From: Mortierella sp. BCC40632
Taxonomy: Eukaryota; Mortierellomycota; Mortierellomycetes; Mortierellales; Mortierellaceae
Assembly (NCBI GenBank): GCA_011634665.1
Contig: WAEK01000017.1
Span: forward strand, 186,001-250,000
Direction: 5' to 3'
DNA length: 64,000 bases
Position 1 is the stretch's first letter. Each line of letters opens with the position of its first letter. The translations under genes were made by a program, and so were the position numbers. Shown piece after piece: positions 39,485 through 51,566 of the stretch. The notes beneath the pieces are model-generated. The model did no database searches. It was not told where the DNA came from and was given only the letters and a program-made list of their open reading frames with translations.

Positions 39485-40799
39485 ACTTTATTTTTTGTTT
39501 GTGCAAAGTGCGCATTACCCAAGCCGTGCATTGGTCAATCAGTGTTTGGCTCAAGCTTCTTCAGTCCCTGCACTTCTACTACCAAATCACTTGCCACTGC
39601 TACATTCCACACTTGTCAGAAGCCCTTGTCAAAAGCCCTTGTCGAGGAAAAGAAGGAAGGAATCACGGGACATGAACAATTGACTACATGCTCGTGCCCT
39701 GGCAAAGATGACTCTCAATCTGTATTAGCTACTGGTATGAAGTTTTACCAGGGTATGGGTCTTGTATCTTCCTATACTTTCCTTTTGTAGTTTGTTTCTC
39801 CACACTGATACACGATCGAGAGGCGTTGGCCATTCTTTGGTGCCTTCTCTTGTGCCCTCTACCGATAATGTTAAACCCATCAAACAACCTAACACACACC
39901 TAACACACAGAGAACTCACAAACACTGTTGTGATGGCTGGTACGAGCAGGTACATGACTAACCGAAGGGCTAGTGTCAGTCTGCACACCTAGTCAAGAGC
40001 TCTTTCCCAGAACTTTTCTTTCTGTATCTGCTTTCTTACCTTGCCCTAGACCCTCCCCCCACCTTTCTAACTGCGCACACCTTTACCTATCTATCGTCGC
40101 CTTTCCTCTCTTACTCCCTCCGTCTGCATCTCATTCTTGCTGGTAAAAGTCACTCAAGATGTCCAAACCACTAATATGAAAAGCACACTGAAGGTGGAAA
40201 AACTGGAAAGTGCACACACTTTTCTTATTTCAAAACTCTATAGATTCGGGACTAGATTCACTTCACTGAAATCCTACTCACACTTTTCCTATTCTTCTTT
40301 TCGTGGACACTCATCCTCTCCAGCCGCTTCCATTGACCCCTTTCTTATTCTTCATCGAACAGAAGATATCCCTCTCCTTCCTTCATCTCGAATTCTAGAC
40401 CTCTTTACATACTTGTAGTATAAAAAGGAGTCAGACTATACAAGACGTGCTGTACTTTTGCTAACACAGGTTTTGCATCATAGAAATCACAGAACATTCA
40501 GGCAACGTCGACACTCACATGTTGGTGTCCAAATAAATAAATAAATAACTACTACAGTCAGTAGAAGGCTTCGTCAAAATACTCGGATGCCCGTCATCAA
40601 TTCATACTACAGCCCTCCTTTGGACGTTCTGTGGAATCAGAACTCCCGGGAAATGACAGGTACTCTTTTCCTCTCTCATGGTATCAACTGGACAATCACA
40701 TGGGACCCTATCTTCTGCCTTCACCTCTGACACTCTTGCAAATAGAGCAAAGCCCTTCGAGGGCGGTAAAGCGTATAACTTTGAAAACAGTAGGACTGC

Positions 40800-40831
<32 letters not shown>

Positions 40832-41460
40832 GGTCGAAACCAAATACAAGCTGAGGAATCAGCAGGGTGTCTTTGGATGCATTAAAGATTGTGCACCATG
40901 CTAAAGGAGTGAGGAACCCTATTTCTCATGCTTCGAAATGGTGGGTGGAAATGTCCTTGAGATGAAATAAAGCTACATCGCAGCTTCCCTCTTCCCCTCC
41001 CCTCTATTCCTTCCTCTCCCTTCCCTTCCCTTCCCTTCCCTTCCCTTCCCTTCCCTTTTTTTTTTTTTTTTTTTTTTTTTTGTTTTCTTCGAGATAACAA
41101 GTCTTGATTTTGTGACACGCTTTAGGATTGATGGTGAATGCGAAGTACTGATAATAGAAAAGTATGTCACAATGGTACGCTTGATAACCACAAAGGCGAC
41201 AAATTCTTCAAGGGGCAGAGGCTATAGAATAGGTAGATCAAACATATTCAATCATAAGTGTTCCATGATACAGCCGACACTTTTTAGACCAAGTGTCCCG
41301 AACAAACAGGGCTCCATCAGACACCATTACCATGTCGTTTTCAAATCCTTATCATTCTATATGAACCGGAGAAGGAAAGGATACTCGGCCTAGTAATCCT
41401 AGTACTGGCACTAGTATGGCCACAGACGTATGGACTATTCGTTGGGTGAAGGAGAAGGGC
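39485..41460. repeat. Flanking repeat R1, copy 1 (uninterrupted)
   Basis: This 2-kb non-coding repeat begins near GTTTGTGCAAAGTGCGCATT and is matched by 47362-47645 plus 50476-52290. It contains the empty target site of the transposon near 39769 (GTCTTGTATCTTCC), an A run at about 40805-40831, a CCCTT repeat at about 41017-41056 and a T run to about 41080. Identity to copy 2 by eye is high in the first kilobase and lower after. Confidence 0.85.
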
Positions 41461-43091
41461 CGGAAAGAAAGAGGAAAGAAAGAAAGAAAGAAAGAAAGAG
41501 GGAGAGTAATGGATATTCAAGTATTGCTTTGAATTGCATCAACATCCTTGCTACATGACTGTCATATCCGTCGTGCTACATGGAATGAGGTCTTCTCTTC
41601 TTCTTCCTCTAGCAAAGAAAAGCTTCAAGATTTTTGCCACCAAATTTTTTCCTGTCCGACACTAAGCAAAAAAAGAGGGCGGTGATAAGTTATCGTGCAT
41701 TATATTTAGCTTATTTTATTGCATGTCTCCTTCTCCAAGGGTCACCTGTGTTGGACAATCAAGACAACAAAATATATTAAAAAAAATCCGAGAGCAGAGT
41801 AACAAACAAACGAGAGAAAATGATGTAGGGATGGTAGTAGAGCACGACGACATGGCGCAGGCTAGTCCGTGTGCCAGAACCTTACTCTTATTTTGGGCAA
41901 CTGGAGTTGACCAATCGTAGGGACCGGCTGTGCTTTCTCTCCTTCCTCTCTCTTGTGTCGGTCTCCAATCATGAACCTCTCCTCTTGACCCAGCCTTCTT
42001 GACCCTGCCCTCTTGACCTCAAATCCAGGAATGGTAGTCTTTTGTCGCTGTCTTGTCGTCCTTCTTCCTTCCCTCTCTTTCTCTCTCTCTTCATTCTCCA
42101 TCCACCTGGCTACCCTTCTAGGTATAGCCCAAGCATTTCGAAGGCGCCAGAGCAAGATTAAGGTCATTCTATAGTCCTCAAGGCATTCACCACAGACTCT
42201 CCATACGTCAATCTAGTAGACATATTCTTGGTAACATTATTCACTTGGTCAATCGATGTCAAGTATTTTTCATGGAGCTCGACTGTGGAATTTCTCTCGG
42301 TTACACTGAAGATTCAAAATTGAGCATGGCTCATTTGACCTTACTACGGAAGCCCAAACGCTACTCCTGTGTACCGATACAATATATAGGCTAATCAAGT
42401 CTGATGAAGTCTATAGCCCATCATTCGAGGCAAGAGGGATACCATACATGTAATCTTTCGGATTAAAGAACGGCACTTGTGGGTATTTGGGGGCTTATCC
42501 CAAGGGATAGAGCACCGGCAGATAGGACTTTTGGAGTAGAGGCTCTTCTTATGGCCCCGTCTAGAACCCTGTATTTTGACCTATCAGCCATGGTGGGGTC
42601 AGACCTGATCGAATGATCGATAAGGCAGTAGCCACATTTGTCATCGAGTTGAATATTTCATGACGCTGTCGAGTTTCAAACACCCAACGAGAAACATAAC
42701 AACCACCTCGTCTTCGTCCTCTGAGTAAGGGTCTTGCGGGAGCAGGGGTTCATCTAAGACTTGGTGCGCATGCTGGTTGTAGTACAATGTACCGAACTCC
42801 TCGTCTTTGAGGGGAATTGGGTAGTGTTTTCTAGGCATGTCGACTCACCCAATGGTACATTTTACTGGTATGATATACCGGTAGATTGCACTAGTACGGA
42901 CTGCCAGTACATTAACGTATTCTATACAATAGATCATATACTTGATTTATGAATTTGGTACCTCACACCGTCTATTTTTACAAAATTCCACCGTCTTACC
43001 GAAGCACCAATAGATTGTACTGGTGTAGAGCGTCATACCGCATTTTCTCGGTAAACTGTACTGGTATAGACTGCCATGGACTCTACACACC

Positions 43092-43854
43092 CTTTGGTCA
43101 ATTGATTTCGTTTAGTGTTAACGCAAAACTGCAAGGAACTCAATCAATTTTGAAAATTGTGCACTTGACTCAGTCATGTTGCCTTGCAAAAAAGAAGAAA
43201 AAATTAACCTCAGCCTGAAGGTTTTACTTGCGCACAGGCCGTTCATTAAAAACAAGCCTGTCGTCGAAGGAAATACTTCAAAAACGAAAAACTGAGGAGA
43301 TGGACAGTGAACGATCGCCCAACTTGCTAATCGTGCACTGGTCATGTCGAAAACTTGAATGTGCTCCAATTTTTGCAGATGGCACATCTGGGTGCTATCT
43401 TATCCTGGCCACCCCTTTTTCTCTCCCACTCTTTCGCTCTTTCCACAGTATGACCGCAGCCTGAATGTGCAGATGGACATATTCCAATATGGGGGATTGT
43501 CCATCCTGTCCTCAACGGATGTCAGGCTCAAATTGATGCTGCGCGTCGTGTTGGTTACCCGATTTCGACTGTGAGGGAGGAAGTCGACCCAAAAAACTTT
43601 TACAAGAGTAAACTCAATGACTCGATGGTAAACCAAAAGGAGGATACGTAAGGCCGATAGGATTTCGTGAAAGCAAACAAAGAGGAACGTCATAGTCAAA
43701 GTTACCGATATCGTAATGGGAGTGACATGAGCTCTAACCGTTAAGGCGTAAACATTGGACTGGCCAACTCCACAAAATCAATTTGACAAATTTCCAAAAT
43801 GAATGCGCTCTTAGCAATTTTGAGTTAACATATCGCGAAATTAATTGACCAAAG
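43092..43854. repeat. Inverted-repeat pair enclosing an exon relic, unit 1
   Basis: The left arm at about 43092-43178 (CTTTGGTCAATTGATTTCG onward) is inverted at about 43775-43854 (…CGCGAAATTAATTGACCAAAG). The arms are diverged but clearly complementary over about 75 bp. Between them lies an exon-like relic at 43449-43627, preceded by a pyrimidine tract and CAG and ending in ATGGTAAA. The same structure occurs in units 2 and 3. Confidence 0.6.
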
Positions 43855-44078
43855 AGGTACAAGTGGCCCCTACTTGGATTTTCTACTCTCACATGGATCG
43901 TCCCTTCCCTAGTTGAGCAGGCCCCATGCATTTTTCTGGTAACTTTATTTTCCATGCGGTACTCCGTGTAGTCCCCATTTGTACCAATATTCCCAGCACA
44001 AGATAGACACACACTGGAGAATGAGGCACCTCCATGTTACGTCTTAAAGATGATAGTTCCTACAGCCTACATTGCCAC

Positions 44079-44086
44079 TATAAAAA
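44079..44086 (+). promoter_or_regulatory. TATA box of Cys-rich gene 1
   Basis: TATAAAAA lies 94 nt upstream of the start codon. It is conserved in position and sequence with gene 2 (94 nt) and gene 3 (TATAAAAG, 96 nt). Confidence 0.75.
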
Positions 44087-44172
44087 GAGGCGGTTGCGAA
44101 TGCGAAATCAACATCAAATCTTCATCTGCTTTCCCCTCTCTTATCCCTACTACCTGCCTTATTCTGCCAAAA

Positions 44173-46204
44173 ATGCGTCTTACTTTTTCTGTTGCTACGA
44201 CTGCGGTCCTTGCGCTGATGATATCAGCCACCGTCCATGGTGCTTCGTGCCCCGATAGTGTGGCCTGTCTCCGCAGAGCTGACTGCACAGAGAAGGTCGG
44301 CGACTGTGTCAGCTGCAAGGCCGATTGCATCGTTGGTAGTAAGTATTGTTTTGTCTTTGGTGCCTTGTCCTTTCAAGTCTGTATTCAGAATACCGTCTAA
44401 CTCTTGTTGAAACTGGCCAACTCCTGCACTCTTTCGCCTCAAATTCATCATTTACCAGATCCCGTGTGCCCCCCTCCAACTCTCTGTCTTCGCAGAGCTG
44501 GCTGCACTGTTACCATCAACGGCTGCACAATCTGCAAGAAGGAGTGCGGAGGTGACTATGGTGAGTAACATTATATTCTTTTGTAGTGCTTTCCTTTCAA
44601 GTATATATCCACAACACTCACTGGATCGTCAAATCTACCTACATTGCAAACAATTCTTCCCATCTTTTCCATTGAAATTAGACCTCACCACTTCAGTGGC
44701 CCCCAAGCCCACCAAGACTAAGGCCCCCAAGCCCAAAAAGACCAAGGCCTCCAAGCCCAAGAAGACCAAGGCTCCCAAGCCTTTCAAGGCCTCCAAGTGT
44801 GGAGACGCAGCCTGCCTTCGCAGAGGTGGCTGCACAGAGAAGATCGGTGAATGTGTCAGCTGCAAGCCTGAGTGCATCGTTGGTAGTAAGTATCATGTCA
44901 CTTTTGGTATCATATCCTTTCAAGAATGTAATCGGGACGCCGTCTAACTCTTGTTGAAACTGACCATCTCCCATACTCAATTCATCTCAAATTCACCATT
45001 GATCAGCTCCTCTGTGCCCCCCTCCAACTCTCTGCAACCGCATGGCTGGTTGTACTGTGAAGGTCAACGGTTGTATCCTCTGCAAGAAGGAATGCGGTGG
45101 TAACGTCGGTAAGTAATATGACGATTTTTTAGTGCTTTCCTTTCAAACATAAATTCACAACATCCACTAACTCTTGTCGGATTTACCTACCTTGAACAAA
45201 TTCATCTCACCTTTCCCGTTTATTAGACCTCAACACTCCAAAGGCTACCAAGTCTGTTACTAAGGCTCCCGAGCCCACTAAGTCTTACTCAAACGACAAG
45301 TGTGGAGAGGCACTCTGTAGTCGCATGGGTGGATGCACAGAGAAGATCGGTGAATGTGAAAGCTGCAAGTCTGAGTGCATCGTTGGTAGTAAGTATCATG
45401 TCACCTTTGGTATCATCCTTTCAAGTATGTAATCGGGATACCGTCTAACTCTTGTTGAAACTGACCATCTCCCATACTCAATTCATCTTAAATTCACCAT
45501 TGATCAGCTCCTCTGTGCCCCCCTCCAACCCTTTGCAATCGCATGGCTGGCTGCACTGTGAAGGTCAACGGTTGTATCCTCTGCAAGAAGGAATGCGGTG
45601 GTAACGTCGGTAAGTAATATGACGATTTTTTAGTGCTTTCCTTTCAAACATAAATTCACAACATCCACTAACTCTTGTCGAATTTACCTACCTTGAACAT
45701 AATTCATCCATCTTTTCCATTTATTAGACCTCAACACTCCAAAGGCTACAAAGTCTGTTACCAAGGCTCCCGAACCCACTAAGACTTACTCAACCGACAA
45801 GTGTGGAGAGGCGCTCTGCAGTCGCAGAGGTGGCTGCACAGAGAAGATTGGTGAATGTGTCAGCTGTAAGGCTGAGTGCATCGTTGGTAGTAAGTATCAT
45901 GTCACCTTTGGTATCATCCTTTCAAGTATGTAATCGGGATACCGTCTAACTCTTGTTGAAACTGACCATCTCCCACACTCCATCCACCTCAAATTCATCA
46001 TTGACTAGCTCCCCTGTGCCCTCCTCCAACCCTCTGCAACCGCATGGGTGGCTGCACTAAGACCATCAACGGCTGCACTATCTGCAGCAAGGGTTGCGGT
46101 GGTGATGTTGGTGAGTAACATTGTAATTTCTCGATGCTTCCCTTTCAAGCCTATATCCATACCATTCACTAACCATTATAATCAATCTACATCTAGATTT
46201 CTAA
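44173..46204 (+). CDS. Secreted modular six-cysteine-repeat protein, 8 modules (gene 1)
   Basis: Nine exons (44173-44338, 44459-44560, 44682-44885, 45007-45108, 45227-45388, 45508-45609, 45728-45889, 46009-46110, 46197-46204) encode 369 residues; every intron is phase 1. Exon 1 gives a signal peptide, MRLTFSVATTAVLALMISAT with cleavage near HGA-SC, plus the first module. Internal exons alternate module A (for example CTEKIGECVSCKPEC, preceded by a linker) and module B (CPPPTLCNRMAGC, then CILCKKEC). Both have six cysteines with spacing C-x4/5-C-x5-C-x6-C-x2-C-x3-C, so A and B are probably homologous. Linkers are Lys/Pro-rich, strongest in exon 3 (repeated PKPKKTKA). The last exon encodes only Phe and the stop. 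Extracellular location is inferred; I do not recognise the module family. Effector, inhibitor or wall-binding roles are open. Confidence 0.8.
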
Positions 46205-47361
46205 AAGCATCATGAAAATGAACCACACCACTATAGAGCTTCTTGATACGTTGAAATCCTCTCAACAAATCTCAAGATGAAACGGTTTCCATTTTCCATA
46301 GCTTGTATTCTCCTCTACTTGTCCCTTCAGTAAACCCACTTCTCTGGAATAAACAACAATTCCTGTTTCCCCAGAACTTCGGAAGGAGAGTATAAAATAT
46401 ATCATCCCAATGCAATATACCGATTTCTTGTTACCTTGATTTATTTCTAACATCCCTCTCTCTTGAAAGGATACAAGAGCGTTCGTATTAGTGTTAGTGC
46501 TGGTCAGGAGATGCCTTGAAGCCGACAAAATAGAGTCTTTGACCTAACTGTTGCCAGGAGTTTCGTTCTGACGTCCATAGATGACCATAGGTAGTAGTGA
46601 TGGCAAACGGATATCCCCTACAAAGGCCACTGTCTTGCCACAGAACGGCACATTTCTCATCTTGACAGAGCTTCTTGGCATTACTACTGGAGTCGGACTT
46701 CATTTCTTTTCCTTGCTAGGCAGGCATGCTATGACCTCAGTCTGCTTCTCCCTCGTTCTCTCACTCGACAAGGAGACCTACATGGTCTTTTAATTAACTA
46801 GAATGAGTCTGTCCACTCCTTAGCTTACATTGGCATATTGCCTGTTTAGGCTCCTGTCATTTCTTCGGCATGTTCTGCTTAACTTCTGTGTGGTCTATAT
46901 CCCTCTGACGTGTAATATAGAGACAATAGAACAGAAGGGGAAGAGATATTGACAGGGAAAAGAGTGAACAGCTATTGAGCGAATGAAAGAGCTTAGGGAG
47001 GAGACAAACAGGAGTTGGGTAGTCAGGTAATGGTGGCCATTCATTTCGATAGCATGACAAACACACCTCCACTGGCTCGTCATACAATCTCGCTAAAGCA
47101 GTTGGAAAAGATAAGATCTAATGACGGATAAAACAGCAAGCTATGAGGGGTGAGTACGAGACATATATGAGATAGGCAAGCAGTGGGGTCAGAGAGGGCG
47201 GATGACGAGCAAGAGACTAGTAAGGAGAAGAGAAAAGTCTTGGATGACAGAATAGAGGGAAGGAGAAGGAGAGAGATGAGTTAAGATGGGAGAGAGAGTA
47301 ATGAAGGTGGTTGGAGGGTGAAAGATGAGTGAGAGAAAAAGATGTAGAAATCATTCTGCGC
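46205..47361. other. 3' flank of gene 1, recently duplicated
   Basis: No gene is seen. From 46051 (inside the last module exon) to 47194 the sequence matches 55840-56983 with one mismatch seen by eye (G at about 47115 versus T). After that the copies diverge, ending in a GA-rich tract. A diverged relative lies at about 62370-62950. Confidence 0.8.
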
Positions 47362-47645
47362 TTATATTTCGTTTTTTGTTTGTTTGTGCAAAGTGCGCAT
47401 TACCCAAGCCGTGCATTGGTCAATCAGTGTTTGGCTCAAGCTCCTTCAGTCCCTCCACTTCTACTATTAATTCACTTGCCATTGCTACATTCTACACTTG
47501 TCAGAAGCCCTTGTCAAAAGCCCTTGTCGAGGAAGGAAGGAAGGAATCACGGGACATGAACAATTGATTACTCGTGCCCTGGCAAAGACGACACTCAATC
47601 TGTATTAGCTACTGGTACGAAGTTTTACTGGGTATGGGTCCTGTA

Positions 47646-47800
47646 CAGTCGAGCCTGTGTTTTGCGGAAATCTGCCAGCCAAAATTTCCGCAAAAAAATT
47701 TTGATTTTTTGAATCGGAATAGAGTGAGCAGGATTTTTTTGTTATATTTGAGCCCTCCCTCCCTTCCTCATAAACGCATGGTGTGCACCTTAGGGAAAGC
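47646..47800 (+). repeat. Left terminal inverted repeat of the transposon
   Basis: This 155-bp repeat is matched in inverse orientation at 50321-50475. Inside it, TTTTGCGGAAAT (47660-47671) and ATTTCCGCAAAA (47684-47695) form a perfect 12-bp subterminal palindrome around a 12-nt spacer, a likely transposase-binding site. Confidence 0.92.
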
Positions 47801-47808
47801 CTCGTCTT

Positions 47809-50245
47809 TTATTCCAAAAATGGGTTATTGGGGTCAAAGGGGAGCTCTCGAGCTGACCCACCTCCCTCACTTTCTTCATCTCCCTCTTCGAAAACTTGGA
47901 TCATCTTCTTGAAATAACTGCGAAACGTAGATATTTTTGGTCCATTTTTCTTGCCGTTTCGTAGGATAGCCTCAATGCCCTCTGTACTGACAATTGGATG
48001 TCCACCGGCCAGCTTCACGAGGTGGTCGAACGCCTTTTGTGCTGACCCCTTCGACACAGGAGAGCTGTGATTACTACCTACTTTTCCCTCAAGTTCTTCA
48101 GGATCTTGGGGTTCTTGTGGCTCTTGTGATTCGTGGGTATCGGGTTGGTTTCCTTGTGCATCACTGATAGTGCTTTCGCAAGCAGCGGCAGTTTCCTCCT
48201 CCAGCTGATCTTGTAGATCATTTTCGGAATGTTGATTGATGACCCACTCGTTGAGCTCGCTTGTCTCTGCAATCAAGTGCTCGAAATACGTCCTTTGTTG
48301 ATCCTGATAGAGAGTATCAAGCCTGTCCTTGACTACAAGCTGCCGTCGCCATTCAGCGTCGGTTGTCTTCATCATCTTGAGTTGTTGCTCCATTGGTTCT
48401 GGTAGAACATGAGTCTTGATAAAACAATGTCTTAAGGTACTTGCTTTTACTGAATTCCATGCATCTGGGACTATCGACCAAGCATGACCGTTGGAAATGG
48501 ACTTGACTCCTCCGTGTGTCCGGACTAGGGATGTGTCATGGCAGAGGATTTCCATGAAAGACTTCTTGAATACGCTGATCACGCCTGCGTCAAGAGGCTG
48601 AGTTACAGATGTCGAATTCACTGGGAGCCGTCGAACAGTGATATTTTTCCAGGGGATTTTGTTGTCCATGTCCCAAAAGTCAGCATCGTTGTGCTGTGGG
48701 GCAGAGTCCATGAGAAGTAATATTGGTTCTGACAACTGGCTATCAAGCTGTTGCAACCAATTGATGAAGATATTGCCTGTCATCCACCCAGAGTCCGATT
48801 TCTTGAGATTGAGTTGTTCCTTGGCTTTTTCATCGATACCATTAGCGGTGTGTCTCCCTGAATGTAAAAAGTTAGGGATGCTCAACTTAACCTTTGGCTT
48901 CCGTTCATATTGTTGCGCTTTTCGAACTCTTTCAACATACCGATGAGCAAAGGTCTCAATGCAGCAATTGTCCTCGCCTTCAGGAGAGAAGTTCCTGTTG
49001 CGTTTATGCAAAACATAATTGTCACTCGACAATTTCGATCTGGCTTCAATCCAGCTAAGGCCTCTGCGGTTTTTGTGCTCGTGTAGGTCTTTTGATCCAA
49101 TTCTTTCAGATACAAGCCCGACTCGTCACAGTTGTAAATGTTGTCAGGGTTGAACTGGCTGCAAAGATATCGTATCTCCTTGAGCTCCTCCTCGATTTTT
49201 TTACGATCGACAGACCCTAACTCTCCATGGAGCTGACAATAAGATATGTTGTATCGACTTTTGAATCCGTCAAACCAACAACCAGTAAATGATAGTGGCG
49301 AGGCGCCCGATGACTTCTCGAAAGGATAATTAGAGTCTGCTAGTATCATAAACGTCGCTTTCGCCGCGTCTAGAACCGACCTCTTGTTCACAAGATTGCT
49401 CCTGTTGCGCTGGTCGTCAATCCACCTTAAGATGACCTGCTCGACCCACTCATGCTTTCTTTGTGTAATGTAGTAAACGCCATCATGGCATGATCTGGCT
49501 CGCTCTCTGATTTTCTCTCTGTTTTCCTTCCTTGTTAATCCAGTCATAAAGTGCGCTCTTGCTGACCTTGGTACCGATGAGGCTACCATAGTTGTCGTAA
49601 GTAACTTTTTGGCCGATATCGCTTTGTCTACGCTTGAGATATTCGAATATATCAATTGCTTCGGCCTTAAACTGAATGCTATACGAGCGCCTGACCAACT
49701 CGACGCCTTGCTCAGGTATACCTTCCGAAGGGAGAATAAGTACAGCTTTCATGTCTCCCGCTCTCGCACAGTGCAATAGATCGTGGTATCTATCTTCCCA
49801 TGTGCGTTCAATCTCTCGCAACTCTGATTTGGTGTATTTCTTGATTCCCTGGTTTTTTTTTGCTCTTGTTCTGTTGGTTGGAGGCAACTTGAAGTGGACG
49901 TTTGTTCGCGGGCTTTTTTGCAGACACCCCTGATGAAAGAGCAGAACGAGCATCATTGTTTTGTGGCGACACAATGGGAGGTAAAGACAAGATAGAGGGG
50001 AGTCTATGTCTGGGTGAAGAAAAGGGTGCTCGAGGAGTGCCTGGCGAAGGAGAAGTCGGAGAAGCACCTGGAGAGGAAAATGGCACTGGAGGAGCGCCAG
50101 GCGAGGAATAGGGCACTGGAATAGCGCCAGGCGAAGCTGAGAAGACTCTGTTAGGCGCTCCAGGCGAAGATGAGAAGGCCCTGTCAGGCGCTCCAGGCGA
50201 TGCCAACAAAGGGGCATGAATTGGGGCCAAATGATGAGTTTCCAT
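47809..50245 (-). pseudogene. pogo/Tigger-like transposase, frame-broken
   Basis: Reading right to left: start ATG at 50245 (alternative 50278), then a low-complexity part rich in SSPGAP-type repeats. A helix-turn-helix region (YDNYGSLIGTKVSKSALYDW) follows, then a CENP-B-like segment (HEWVEQVILRWIDDQ) and a DDE_1-type catalytic domain. The three catalytic Asp are visible in IYNCDESGLYLKEL (about 49130), ILLLMDSAPQHND (about 48700) and TQPLDAGVISVFK (about 48590). The C-terminal tail is acidic, ending at 47809. The frame changes at a run of nine A on the coding strand (about 49853-49861), again near 49500-49540 and near 48900-49000. One A too many in the first run accounts for the first shift. 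Introns could explain some of these instead, but no strong splice sites stand out. Confidence 0.8.
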
Positions 50246-50320
50246 GGACAGATGATGAAGAAGCACCATTATCAACATACCACTTGATGGACAGTGTACA
50301 TAGGCATTCTCACGCCCTCT

Positions 50321-50475
50321 GCTTTCCCTAAGGTGCACACCATGCGTTTATGAGGAAGGGAGGGAGGGCTCAAATATAACAAAAAAATCCTACTCACTCT
50401 ATTCCGATTCAAAAAATCAAAAATTTTTTGCGGAAATTTTGGCTGGCAGATTTCCGCAAAACACAGGCTCGACTG
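50321..50475 (-). repeat. Right terminal inverted repeat of the transposon
   Basis: This is the inverse of 47646-47800 with two base differences seen, one in the A/T run and one C/T. The outer end …GGCTCGACTG abuts the right TA duplication. Confidence 0.92.
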
Positions 50476-51535
50476 TATCTTCCCATACTTTCCTTTTGTA
50501 GTTTGTTTCTCCACACTGATACACAATCGAGAGGCGTTGGCCATTCTTTGGTGCTTTCTCTTGTGCCCTCTACCGATAATGTTAAACCCACCAAACAACC
50601 CAACACGCAGAGAACTCACAAACACTGTTGTGATGGCTGGTACAAGCAAGTACATGACTAACCGAAGAGCTAGTGTCAGTCTGCATATCTAGTCAAGAGC
50701 TCTTTCCCAGAACTTTTCTTTCTGTATCTGCTTTCTTACCCTCCTCTAGACCCCCCCTTCTAACTGCGCACCCCTTTACCTATCTATCGTCGCCTTTTCT
50801 CTCTTACTCCCTCCGTCTGCATGTCATTCTTGCTGGTAAAAGTCGCCCAAGATGTCCAAACCGCTAGTATGAAAAACACACTGAAGGTGGAAAAACTGGA
50901 AAGTGCACACGCTTTTCTTTTTTCACTGAAATCCCACTCACACTTTTCCTATTCTTCTTGTCGTGGACACTCATCCTCTCTAGTCGCTTCCATTGACCCC
51001 TTTCTTATTCTTCACCGAACAGAAGATATTCATTGACTGTCTCTTTCGTGTAACATTTCCCCTCTCCTTCCTTCATTCCGAATTCTAGATTTCTTTTACA
51101 TACCTTTGAGTACAGAAAGGAGTCAAACTAACCGAGTGGTGTCCTGTGTTTTTGCAAACACAGGTTTTTGTATCACAGAAATCACAGAAGTCATAGAAAC
51201 CACAGTACATTCAGACAAGACCGATACTCACATGTTGCAAAAAAAAAAAAAAAAAAAAAAAAAAAACTACAAAGCGGTCAGTAGACAGCTTTGTCAGAAT
51301 ACAACAATCCAGTTTTAGATGCTCATGGTTCACTCGTACTAAGGCCTTCCTTTGGATACTCCCTAACGGAAGCAAAATTGCCAGGGAATGGCAAGTACTA
51401 TTTGCCCCTCCTATGGTATTGACTAGCTAACTACATGAGACCTCATCCTTTGTCTTCGCCTCTGACACTCTCACAAATAAAGCAAAGTCCTTTGAGGGCG
51501 GTAAAGCGTATAGCTTTGAAAACAGTAGAGCCGCT

Positions 51536-51566
<31 letters not shown>

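Larger units (their letters stand above)
41510..47300. repeat. Tandem core unit, copy 1 (with modular Cys-rich gene)
   Basis: About 5.8 kb. Its order of landmarks recurs in 52298-57040 and 57187-63340: a left segment with GGTATAGCCCAAGCATTTCG, a tract rich in TACTGGTAT-like words, an inverted-repeat pair enclosing an exon relic, a TATA promoter, the Cys-rich gene and a conserved 3' flank. Confidence 0.8.
47646..50475 (-). mobile_element. pogo/Tigger-like (Tc1/mariner superfamily) DNA transposon
   Basis: The element is 2830 bp, begins CAGTCGAGCCTGTG and ends in its inverse. It is flanked on both sides by TA (47644-47645 and 50476-50477), the target duplication of this superfamily. Terminal inverted repeats are 155 bp with two mismatches seen by eye. 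It carries one transposase gene on the minus strand with a CENP-B-type DNA-binding part and a DDE catalytic part. The uninterrupted target in R1 copy 1 (near 39769) fixes both ends exactly. Near-identical inverted repeats point to a recent insertion, although the transposase frame is broken. Confidence 0.93.

Noticed and set aside
45007..46110. Regular spacing that could suggest a CRISPR-like array
   Set aside because: The 501-bp period consists of exons and introns of a eukaryotic gene with GT-AG borders. There are no short direct repeats with unique spacers.
46262..46528. Minus-strand frame of 88 codons, identical at 56051-56317
   Set aside because: Its identity is explained by the recently duplicated 1.14-kb block. 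The frame is not kept in the third unit, so there is no sign of coding selection.
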